Shown here: piece by piece, positions 48,180-59,700 of the stretch
Layout: every line of letters begins with the position of its first letter
Position numbering within the stretch: the first letter of the stretch is position 1
Origin: Siphonodentalium dalli
Taxonomy: Eukaryota; Mollusca; Scaphopoda; Gadilida; Siphonodentaliidae
Assembly: GCA_032622095.1 (NCBI GenBank)
Contig: CP136069.1
Location: forward strand, 125,881,450 to 125,945,449
Length of the DNA: 64,000 bases
Reading direction: 5' to 3'
Position numbers and translations under genes: made by a program
Notes under the pieces: generated by a model
What the model saw: only the letters and a program-made list of their open reading frames with translations
Told to the model about the DNA's origin: nothing
Database searches by the model: none

Positions 48180-49670
48180 GTGCGCTCGCGCAACAGTATG
48201 GCGATCAGACAGATTCGTTCGGAGCTTGGTGTCACTCTGTTCCGTTTCACTCCATGACGTCACCAAAAACGACGTAAAACCTCGTGGCGTTCTGACATTT
48301 TTACTGTGCCGCGTTTTTGCTATGTTTATTTTATGTGTTGTTTTCGATTATTTGTTTGTCGCCGATATCGCCATTTGTCGGGATTCCCTGTTTCTATATT
48401 TAAAACTGGTATGCTCGTAGTGAGCCTCGATTTCGATTTTTTCTCCCAGGTCAAAATACGTCAGAGTTATGACAAAAATAGATCGACCTACATTTTCTCC
48501 ATCAGAACTCTACATCAAAGAGTCTATAGACTCCTTCGGGACCTACATAAACTCCTTCATTTGGGTATTTTTACTTATAATTGGGAAGTTTTATCATTTT
48601 TGGTTCGTGCGAAGACCTCTTTTTATCGTGCGGGAAAAGGGAGACATTCAAAACGCGATTTCGTAATTCGACGCAATAGGCTGAATAGCCCAACCTTCAG
48701 CCGAGTTCCGGGTCAAATACGACGAATGACGTAACACAAAACAAAACGCATTTGTTGACACAAACACCGTTGAAGAGTTTATTATTACATGAAATGATCG
48801 TTATTGATTAATTATTGATTAATTATTCATATTTATTGTTGCATATTGGCTGCTATCAATATTTACACAAATGGTATTAATTATTTCTTATAATTGCTCC
48901 TTTGGTCAACTTTGACTATCGGAAAATGAAAATATGCCGCTGAAAAAAATGTAATCGATATTAAAGGTACGGTTGGCCTTGACGGTGGGTATCCTGTGAA
49001 AATATTTCCAACCGTCAAAAACCACCACAAACAGAAAGAACATCAAAATGTAGACAGACTTTGTCCGTATACAAATAAGAAATATCGCATAAACAGTATG
49101 TTATTGTCATATGGTTGACCATTGTTATGTAAACAAAAGCATAAAAAGTTACTTTTCTGGTGTTTGTTTATATTATAATGGTAATCATAAAGAGCGTTCT
49201 TTGTGGGTGAATTCCTGATACGGAACTACTAAAGAGCGTTTATGCCATTTGTGTGTGATTAGCCAGTAGCATTGTGCTTTCTTCTGTAACACAATCAGGC
49301 TCTTGCTTAGGTAAAATATAGTAGGTCTTTATGATAACATGCTGTTTACGCGATGGTCTTGGTATATATGAACGAAACTGTATGCGTTTTACTGTTTTTT
49401 CTGTTTACGGTGATTGGAACAAATATGAATATTTTCGACAACTAAGGCCTCACGTGCCTTTAAAGTTTCATCCTTTCGGCAACATGGAATTGGTTTTAAT
49501 TACTTAAATGATTAATATAGTAATTTGCCTTTTATCTGTGATGAAATGAGAAATGGTAATTGTCTTTTTTTGCTAACATTAAATTAAATTAAATAAATTA
49601 AGTAAAATACAGTGAAATTATTTTTTATTACATTTTTGCGCACGTTGGCATCTCTCTGAGTGCATTCTAG
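48180..49670. mobile_element. TTAC-flanked element, copy 1 (carries a MITE)
   Basis: It starts GTGCGCTCGCGCAACAGTAT and ends TCTGAGTGCATTCTAG. TTAC lies directly outside both ends (48,176-48,179 and 49,671-49,674). Related foldback arms elsewhere (for example near 29,985) read through the site uninterrupted. About 0.99 kb without the nested TTAA MITE. No terminal inverted repeat is evident and the open frames show no known domain. Confidence 0.8.
48961..49463. mobile_element. TTAA-flanked MITE, copy 2
   Basis: This is the same element as 41,435-41,935 in opposite orientation, with TTAA at 48,961-48,964 and 49,460-49,463. Its host element at 58,800-59,763 has a single TTAA at the equivalent place (about 59,547), which confirms insertion. 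Confidence 0.9.
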
Positions 49671-50199
49671 TTACTATTGTCACCACTGACATCACCAGAA
49701 ATATTGGATTTTTCTCTCACAAACTTGACATAAATATCGGCAAAAATTAACTTTTCAGGGTTGGACAATTTTTTAAAGTAAAATGCAACTATCATTGGTA
49801 TCAAAGGTATTTATTGTTTTGGTCTATCTTAAATGTGTCACACTACGGTGTTTATAGACCAAATTGCTCAAGATGGCTTCCAAAATGGCAACCAAATTTG
49901 TAAAAAGTAAATTTTTTACATATATCCCGAACATTATTATCTGCGTTATCCGACAAGGTAGCAAACTGTGACTCACTTGGTTATTATACGTGTTAGTTAA
50001 TTAACTGACAACTACGTTCTATTCTGTTTGTCCCAGTTCCGTATGGGGCATGACCAATTCATTTTAAAGTTGCAGTATCAGTGGAATTTTGCGGAGAACC
50101 TCTTTTGTGATTTTGAAAGGAAATGGGCAGAACTTTGAGACGGAACTGAGATGAACCATAATGTGGCTATTCTGGCCCATTATGATAAAAAGTGATCAA

Positions 50200-52070
50200 C
50201 TGGATAAAAGATGGATGCCAAGATGGCAGCCAGGGAGTTACTTTATGATCATAGGTGATGTGAATAGGTAAACAGGGAGTTACTGTATAGTCATCAATGA
50301 TGTGAATAGGTATACAAGGAGTGACTATATGGTTATGAGTGGGGTGTCCATGGTGAGATACATAGGAATATAAGGAGTGGCTGTATGGTCACGTGTGAGG
50401 TGAATCGGTATACATGTAGTGACTGTACGGTGTATTGTTGTGTGTGGCCGATGTGACCGTATGGGCATTGCTGTGGTGTATAGATATAACGAGAGTAGCT
50501 ACATGGTCATCCGTGTGTTGTTTATATATATGTGGAGTGACTGTAAGGTCGTGGTGGGATGTATATGTGTACCGTGTGTGGCTGTATTGTGACATGTGGG
50601 TGTATATGTATATTTGTGATGTCTGTATGATCATGGATGGAGTGCGTAGATAAATAGGGAGTGATTTTATGGTTATGGGTAATGTGTATAGGTGCACATG
50701 GTATGCCTGTACGGCCAATATTGAAGTTATATGCATACCTGGAATAAGCTGGATGGTCACATTGACGAGCGTGTGGCTATATAGGGAGTGCCATTTTGGT
50801 AACGGGTGGTCGTATATTTATATATGTTGTGGATATATTATCATCGGTGGTGTATAGGGTGTAGATGAATGATCATGGATGGCGTGTACGAGTATACAGT
50901 GAGTTGCTGAATTGTCATGTGTGAGGTGTATATGCAAGTATGAAACTTATGAGTGGTCGTGTGTGCGGGTATTGGTATATTTGGAAGGGCTCACTATTGG
51001 TGAGGTGTATATTATATCTGGATTGACTCTATGGGCATGGGTATGGCGAATAGATATACATGTAGTGGCTGTATGGTCCATGGTGAGGTGAATAGGTATA
51101 CAATGAGTGACTGTATGATCGTGAATGTGGTGAATATGTATACATAGAGTGACTATATGGTCAGGTGTAGGAGTATACCTGGTGTTGATGCATGGTGACT
51201 CATGTCTGTATCGTCATTTGTGGCATGTACCGGTATAACCAAATATGGCTGTATGGTCAGGTGTACGTGTATAGAGTGGGTGACAATATTGTCATGTGTG
51301 TGGTGTTTATGTACATATGAGGTCATGGGTGGGTTGTACATGTGTAATTTTGGTGGCTATCGCTTTCCACAATAATTCAAGGATATGTTAATCAATAGAT
51401 AGGTCATGTCAAAGAGTTCTCCACCTTGATAGTGTTTGTGTGCATGGGGGAACTTTAAACGTGAAAAGCGATAGCCACCCATTACCACACAGTCATTCCA
51501 TATATAAATAAACACCACATACATAACAATATAGTGACCAACTATATAAACGTACACCTGACCCAAGACCACGGGTGGCCATACAGCCATGAGTCACAAT
51601 GCAGGCACACCGGGTATAATCCTAAACATGACCCATAACCATAGAGTCACTCCTTGTATACCCATTCACCTCACCATTGGCAATACGGTCATCCCATGTA
51701 TACATATTCTCCACACACACATGGTCAAATATACATTCTATATATACATCAACACCACAACAATGACCATAGAGTCACACCGGGTATACATATCCACCTC
51801 ACCAATGGTCATATAGCCACTCGCTTCATATACATACCCTCACCCATGGCACCTGGTATACTCCTTCATCTGACCATTGGCCATATAGTCATACATGATC
51901 ATGGTCAATCATTGTATATGTATTCACCTCACCCTTGGCCATGTCACTCCCTGTATCCCTATTTGTCACACCATAGCAGAATAGCCACTCAAGATATACT
52001 AATACTCCCCAGCCATGTCAGTATATTCACTCTATGTATGCATATGCACATCATCCATGTATATATGTAA
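50200..52070. repeat. Inverted degenerate minisatellite, copy C
   Basis: This is nearly identical to the array of copy A except for truncation of the right arm at about 52,060, where ATCCATGTATATATG passes directly into the outer arm. Confidence 0.8.
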
Positions 52071-53703
52071 AAAATTATTTTTTTTACAAATTTGGTTGCC
52101 ATTTTGGAAGCCATCTTGAGCAATTTGGTCTATAAATACCGTAGTGTGACACATTTAAGATAGACCAAACAATAAATACCTTTGATACCAATGATAGTTG
52201 CATTTTACTTAAAACAATTGTCCAACCCTGAAAAGTGATTTTTTGCCGATATTTATGTCAAGTTTGTGAGAGAAAAATCCAATATTTCTGGTGATGTCAG
52301 TGGTGACAATAGAAACAATGATCCATGGTGCATCAGACATGTTAGTATTCAATGTATATAATACAGATTAGCCAATTTTATATATCAACCACAACTTGTA
52401 AGCCATTGCAGGACACCCTGGGGAAATATTTACCATTTTTCATATATTCGGTGGCCATTTTGGAAATTTTCTACACCAATTTCATTCCCATTGGAGTAAA
52501 ACATCCGTCCAATAAAACAAAGCACATAATTGTTGACATTCTATTAACAGCATGTGTGGTTTGTCGTTAAAATGACTATCAAAATCGTCTTGCAAAAAAA
52601 CAATCGAAAATTTCACCCCTCTTTTTCAAATCCTCTTTCTGTATCTATTACGGAACCCACGTCAATGGCAAATGTCTTAAAATGACGCTATAATATCACG
52701 CTTGATGACTGTCTCAAAAACATTGCCATTTACTAATGATTAATGTGAATAAAAATGGAAGATATGGTGAAATATTAATTAAATTTCCTATTTTCGTTCA
52801 TATGACGTCATTTTTCGGCGGCCATTTTGAATTTTTTTCTAAATTATTTGCCGTCATTTTGAAGAAGGACATCATACCAACAAAATGGCATACATTTTGT
52901 CTGTGTCCTTTGCTAACAACCGATCTATTACAACGATTAAATACAGCTGGTCGGAATTAGAGGAAATGGCGGCCATCTTGGATTCAAATGGCTCTAGCAC
53001 CTAGTAGGGCCACCTTTATTTTTCGGTGAAATCCGGATTCTTTATCTGGATACCATAGGGAACAATAAAAATAAGGTTATTTGTAATCATCGGGGGGGGG
53101 GGGGGGGGGGGGGTGTGCAGGTGGACATTATTGGCTCCCCGACTAAATCAACAAACAGCTTTATAAGACTTTTCATAGTATATGAAGTCTATAAATTACT
53201 ATTTCATGTTTTATCTACCTATTTTGTGGACCGGAACGCGACCAACGTGTGCAGTTACTTGGTCTAGTTTGAGGCTTGAAGTGTACGAATCGCTTAAACC
53301 CTTTCTGCTCATTCATTGACGAGTAGTTCCCTTCGGAAAATGTTCAGATGGTATGTTCAACAAACGGCGGAACTTATTATCTGGACATTTCCCACCAATG
53401 AAAATGAATCATTCTGCTCTTGAGTTGTCTATTTTTCTGCCTATCGACTGCATTCATCCATCGAAATTATTAACATACCGTTCCAATGTATACTTTTATA
53501 TAACTGAATGGGAGAATAATAAATCCATTCAGTATAGAAAGGGGTTAAACTTCTATAATTATGACTTTTAGTGAAATTTAGCCGACATTTAGAATCGTCC
53601 AACACCGACTGTTCGTACATGATCTTTAGGTATATGTAGTTTGTCAATGACCGGCAGCCATGCATCCATGTCATTGTTTCGACGAACTTCAACGAAGCGT
53701 TCA

Positions 53704-53764
53704 TCAATGGCCGTCCAGTGCATTCATGTATTTTTTCTCAATGAATCTCGGAATGAGCTTGAGC
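53704..53764 (-). CDS. SLC4A11: SLC4A11-like copy 2, terminal coding exon
   Basis: This is the 61-bp counterpart of 8,163-8,223 and encodes the same tail, ending KYMNALDGH and TGA (53,704-53,706). Confidence 0.92.
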
Positions 53765-56700
53765 CTAAAACAGAAAAACAAAATGAATATATATAGACAA
53801 TCTTAGTTATAGTCACATGGACGTTGTTGGACTGTACACTTTGTGCATGGTGTCCCACTTATAATTTCCAACTGAATTCAACAATATTAGAGCGCGTTAT
53901 ATGCGAGGTTCCCAAACAATCTCAATGCAACAATTTGTATAAGTTTATTACTTGAACGCGGATGGTGAGAAGAGTCATCGTATATGGTCCGTAGATATAA
54001 GCGACCAATACGAATTTAAAACAATTCACACGCGAATGCTATGCCGAGTTTATCAATAAAATATACACATCACTTACATGTAGATACTACTAGTATTGGA
54101 TGGACGTTGTCGCAACATACATCCATATGGAATGGTATATTATATTGGTACTCGATGCACGAAGTTTGTCACCCGCCAATTTGAACATCACAACAATCAA
54201 ATTCTTTAACCGCGTATTTGACAACAGCACCTCTCTAACTATAGGTCCAGTGAGGAGGAAATGGACAAACTCCTTATTCTATTGGAGAATCAGAACAATA
54301 TCAAAACTGAGCCTATATATATATAATCTTCTTCTATAGCCGCATAGGCCAGTAACAGATAGTTCTTGTTAGTGGTGATGTCTTTACAAATTTACAAACT
54401 TTTATGTTTTTGCACATTTACCCACTTCGAGTGCCTTGGGTCCCTTTTAGGAACAGGTATTGACCAAGCAATTATTATTCTGTAATAAACTCCCCCATCA
54501 GATCTCCAAAATCTTCTCCGATTTTTAACAGGTGCATGGAATGATTTCTATTGTACAAAAATATATATCAGAAAGCAAACGTTTCCCTAACGAAGAACAA
54601 TCGTAAACAACTATCGGCATGGCATGATATCTATAGGAGAAGACCTCAGGACCGGTATAACATCAATCACCAGACATCATCATCATCAACATTCTTATTA
54701 TTACAAGTATATTATATCTGTTATTCATCTTGTTTAAACATTTGTGTAAATATTGTCGGGAGAGGGGCTACCTTAAGTTGTTATAACTTGTCCCCCAATC
54801 CCTTGTAAATTGTGTTACATTATATATGTTTAACCAATGATTTCTATGGGCGTAGCCATGGTATAAATCCATGGCATAATGTACCAGACACACGATAAAA
54901 ACAAACCTGATGGGCATGAGGAACATGAGAAGCACAGGAAACACCATTTTCATGTAAGGAAATGGCGAGAATCCGAATACACACAGGACTGCTAGCTGAA
55001 TCATCTGGAGACCGGTGAATGCGTGGATCTTCCTTTGCGGAACCCGTCTTATGTAGTGAGTTGGTGGATATGCGGCCTGCAAGAATAATTAATGCATTAC
55101 ATACTGGTTGACGGTTGATTTTTGGTGTTCCCCTTACACGGAACGTGGCCTACGATTGGTTACTTGTCTCCATGATCTCGATCCAATGCGTAACGAGGTT
55201 GCTTATTTTGTTTATTCATGTAGCCACGTAACGTTGCTTAAAATTGACGGCATGTGCTCGCCTAGTCCGTGTATGAAACGTGAATTATAACTGATTACGT
55301 CTACAGCGGTTATACGAATTGTACGGAACGTGGTATAGACTTTGATACAAATATGTATTTTGTTTTTGGTGGCCATGTTTTTTTTTCAGAGAAAATTACC
55401 ATGGTAATCGTCGACATTCCCTAGCTTGGCATGATATCCAAAATCGACAAAGAATCATCTCAGTGTGTCACAAGGTTTGGCGATTTTATCATATAAATGA
55501 AAAATTCACCCATTTGTTTGTGGTCACAGAACTTGCCCTATACTAATATAATTTCAATTAAATTCAATTTCAATTCTAAGTTTATTTGGTCTAAATTCCA
55601 ATTATAGGAACATTACCAAAGGTCCAAAACATGGGTTAACATAACATATGCGAACATATATTGCAGGCAAATATCATATGTGAAAACCGACAGTGAACAC
55701 AGAACGAAGAATACATATCATTTATATATGTTAAAGAGTAGGATCTCTCTGTCCGTCTGTCTGTCCGGATTTTTATCCGAGACTGCTGGTCCGATTTCAA
55801 CCAAAATTGGTGTGGTGACTCGGGGTTTTTTAATTAAATAAACAATTTATTTTTTAATAAGCTCACTATGGGTCTATTTCAGATTCAAATAAGTCCAACA
55901 TGAACCTATGTGAATATTTAGGTCCAATATATGAACCTATTTGCACGAGGATATGTTGCAGCACGAGACATGTACGCTCTTTATATATGTGTTTTCACTG
56001 TGGTCCATACCATCCAACGGAATAACGGGTATAAGTCTACTATGGGCTTATTCCAGAATCAAATAAATCCAGTATGAACCAGACGCTAAATGAAGGCTTC
56101 CTAAGCGAGCCTGTTTCAGCTAGTATATGATAAAATAGGAGTAAAACAAATAAATGGCATGTATAATGATTTATATTCACTCAAATCACCTAATAAGTGG
56201 CATGTATAATGATTTATATTCACCCAAATCACCTAATAAGTGGCATGTATAATGATTTATATTCACCAAAATCACCTAATAAGTGGCATGTATAGTGATT
56301 TATATTCACCCAAATCACCTAATAAATGGCATGTATAATGATTTATATTCACCCAAATCACCTAATAAATGGCATGTATAATGATTTATATTCACCCAAA
56401 TCACCTAATAAGTGGCATGTATAATGATTTATATTCACCCAAATCACATAATAAGTGCCATGTATAATGATTTATTTCCCCCCAAATCACCTAATAAGTT
56501 GCATGTATAATGATTTATATTCACCCAAATCACCTAATAAGTGGCATGTATAATGATTTATATTCACCCAAATCACCTAATAAATGGCATGTATAATGAT
56601 TTATATTCACCCAAATCACCTAATAAATGGCATGTATAATGATTTATATTCACCCAAATCACCTAATCAGACTGTAAGACAATACGCTTCAGATACAATG

Positions 56701-59700
56701 TCATGTTGTGTATACACCATTCCACTTAACTTTGATTTAGGTAGATGCCGGCTCACCTGGTCTGTGATGGTTGTGTACACCATTCCACTTAACTTTGATT
56801 TAGGTACATGCCGGCTCACCTGGTCTGTGATGGTTGTGTACACCATTCCACTTAACTTTGATTTAGGTACATGCTGGCTCACCTGATCTGTGATAAGTAA
56901 CGTCAGTCTTTCAAACAGCTGGTTTCCATACATCGCAGTGAATGCCACATACAGGAACAGACCGTCCAGGACCGCACGGGGGATGTAAGCCATCGGGTAC
57001 GGAAGGAGGAACATCGTAAGTCCAATCATGGCATGAGATACGATGGCTGTCACTCGAGTCTCTCGGACATGCACAACGCTGAAATATATCTCATATATAT
57101 TTTGAAGACCTCTGTCTGTATGTATGTTTGTTTGTTTGTTTGTTTGTCTGTCTGTCATTTATACAAATCTACGATTCTCGACCGATCGGGACGAAACTTG
57201 GTACGTGTGTGTAGTTTGACCAGGCGGTGAACGTTGTCGTATTGGCGAGCCCGTGCGGCGCCCGCTTCGCGCATGCGCAGACGAGATCTCGGAAACGGGT
57301 GGAGCTATCGACTTGATATTTGGTATGTGAATGTATCTTGCCCCGGATGCGAATTTTATCGGGTCGCCGAGCCCGTGCGACGCCAGCTTCGCGCATGCGC
57401 AGACGAGATCTCGGCAACGGGTGGAGCTATCGACTTGAAATTTGGTATGTGAATGTGTCTTGCCCCGGATACGAATTTTATCGGGTCGCCGAGCCAGTGC
57501 GACGCCAGCTTCGCGCATGCGCAGACGAGATCTCGGCAACGGGTGGAGCTATCGACTTGAAATTTGGTATGTGAATGTAGCTTGCCCCGGATACGAATTT
57601 TATCGGGTCGCCGAGGGTCGCCGAGCCCGTGCGACGCCAGCTTCACGCATGCGCAGACCAGATCTCGGAAACGGGTGGAGCTATCGACTTGAAATTAGGT
57701 TTTTGAATAGCCCGGACAACGTCGGGCTCATCGGCTAGTCTATTATATATTTTGGAAGATCTGTGTGTTTGTGTGAGGGTGTGTGTGTGTTCGCGATGGA
57801 CTCGAACACGACTGGACCGATTTCGACCAATCTTGGTACGGACATGTAATTCGATCCGGGAACGAACATGGGCCTATTGATTTTCATATCCGAGGTCAAC
57901 TTTTCACGTGCCGAGGTCAAATCTGCTGTTTTTACGCTGTGTTACGGGACTTTCATTTGAGTTCGGTGCTTACAAATCGATTCGAAACAGCGCGAATAAT
58001 AAAATGCCAGTCATAATAATGACACTGTGAGAAACTTTCGTATTTCATCTTTCCAACGATATATAATGCGTATGTATCCGTTTTAGTTATCTGCCTCAAT
58101 TATCAAGAAGAAATGGTACTATTTCCATCAGGATAAAAACAATGCGTAACTTCTATGACGTCGTTAGAGGTCATAACGTTAGATCACGTTAACGCCTAAC
58201 CGGCCGATGCATTTGACTGTTTCAGACGTCTTGGCGATATCTCGGGCACCGATGGTAATTTATCTTTACGTTGAAACTTGATAATTAATGAGCGTGTGTA
58301 TATGAGGCGCCTTTATATACTTGAGTGGAAATCAAATCGGGTTAAACTGGCGGATTTTTACGGACGAAATTTGATGCATAGGGTATCTCGGTATCCGCTG
58401 GGCCGATTTCCCGGTATCCGCTGGGCCGATTTCGACCATTTTTGGGGTGTTGGTGTTTGACCCCACCCGACCTTGACCTTCAAAATGGTCAATTAAAGGT
58501 CAAAGCCCGGACGAAGTCGGGTCACCTTCTAGTCTAATATATAAATGCGAATGTGTGTCTGTCTCTCTATAGTCGTCCACAGTCGATTGCGATGAAATTG
58601 GCATGGTCATGTAATTCGGCTCTCTGAGTAACATGGTCTCGGTCTGGAATCTGCCCGACGTCGTCTTTTGACGACATGACGTCAAATCCGTATTACCGAA
58701 CAGCTTTTTTCTTTATCTTATCGGAACAAACAATGACCTGAACGCTCATTATCTGCGCGGAGTCACATACCGAACAGAATCGACGTAAACGCTCTTTATG
58801 TGCGCTCGCGCAACAGTATGGCGATCAGACAGATTCGTAGGTTGGTGTCACCCTACTCGACCGTTTCACTCCATGACGTCACCAAAAAACGACGTAAAAC
58901 CTCGTGACGTTCTGACATTTTTAATGTGCCGCGTTTTTGCTATGTTTATTTTATGTGTTGTTTTCGATTATTTGTTTGTCGCCGATATCGCCATTTGTCG
59001 GGATTCCCTGTTTCTATAATTAAAATTGGCATGCTCGTAGTGAGCCTCGATTTCAATTTTTTCTCCCAGGTCAAAATACGTCAGAGTTATGACAAAAATA
59101 GATCGACCTACATTTTCTCCATCAGAACTCTTCACCAAAGAGTCTATAGACTCCTTTGGGACCTACATAGACTCCTTCAATTGGGTATTTTTACTTATAA
59201 TTGGGAAGTTTTATCATTTTTGGTTCGTGCGAAGACCTCTTTTTATCGTGCGGGAAAAGAGAGACATTCAAAACGCGATTTCGTAATTCGACGATTTCCG
59301 GGTCAAATACGACGAATGACGTAACACAAAACAAAACGCATTTGTTGACACAAACACCGTTTGAAGAGTTTATTATTACATAAAATGATCGTTATTGATT
59401 AATTATTGATATTTATTGTTGCATATTGGCTGCTATCAATATTTACACAAATGGTATTAATTATTTCTTATAATTGCTCCTTTGGTCAACTTTAACTATC
59501 GGAAAATGAAAATAAAAATATGCCGCTGAAAAAAATGTAATCGATATTAAAGTCTCACCCTTTCGGCAACATGGAATTGGTTTTAATTACTTAAATGATT
59601 AATATAGTAATTTGCCTTTTATCTGTGATGAAATGGTAATTGTCTTTTTTTGCTAACATTAAATTAAATAAAATAAATTAAGTAAAATACAGTGAAATTA

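Larger units (their letters stand above)
47366..53144. mobile_element. Giant foldback with minisatellite arms, copy C
   Basis: The ends are inverted repeats AGTCGGGGAGCCAATAAGG (47,366) and its complement ending CCCCGACT (53,144), each followed inward by a C or G tract. The centre is at 51,352-51,480. The arms are unequal because a TTAC-flanked element is inserted at 48,180-49,670 in the left arm, and because the right arm lacks the part equivalent to 2,870-3,460 of copy A. It is allelic or paralogous to copy A within the duplication. Confidence 0.87.

Noticed and set aside
48306-48734. 142-codon open frame in the TTAC-flanked element, with a shorter counterpart at 58,926-59,324
   Set aside because: It shares no recognisable domain, overlaps another open frame of similar length, and loses about ten codons between copies. 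It could be coding but I cannot support it.
57159-57738. Overlapping arginine/alanine-rich open frames on both strands
   Set aside because: They arise from GC-rich 119-bp repeats inside a Helitron-like element.
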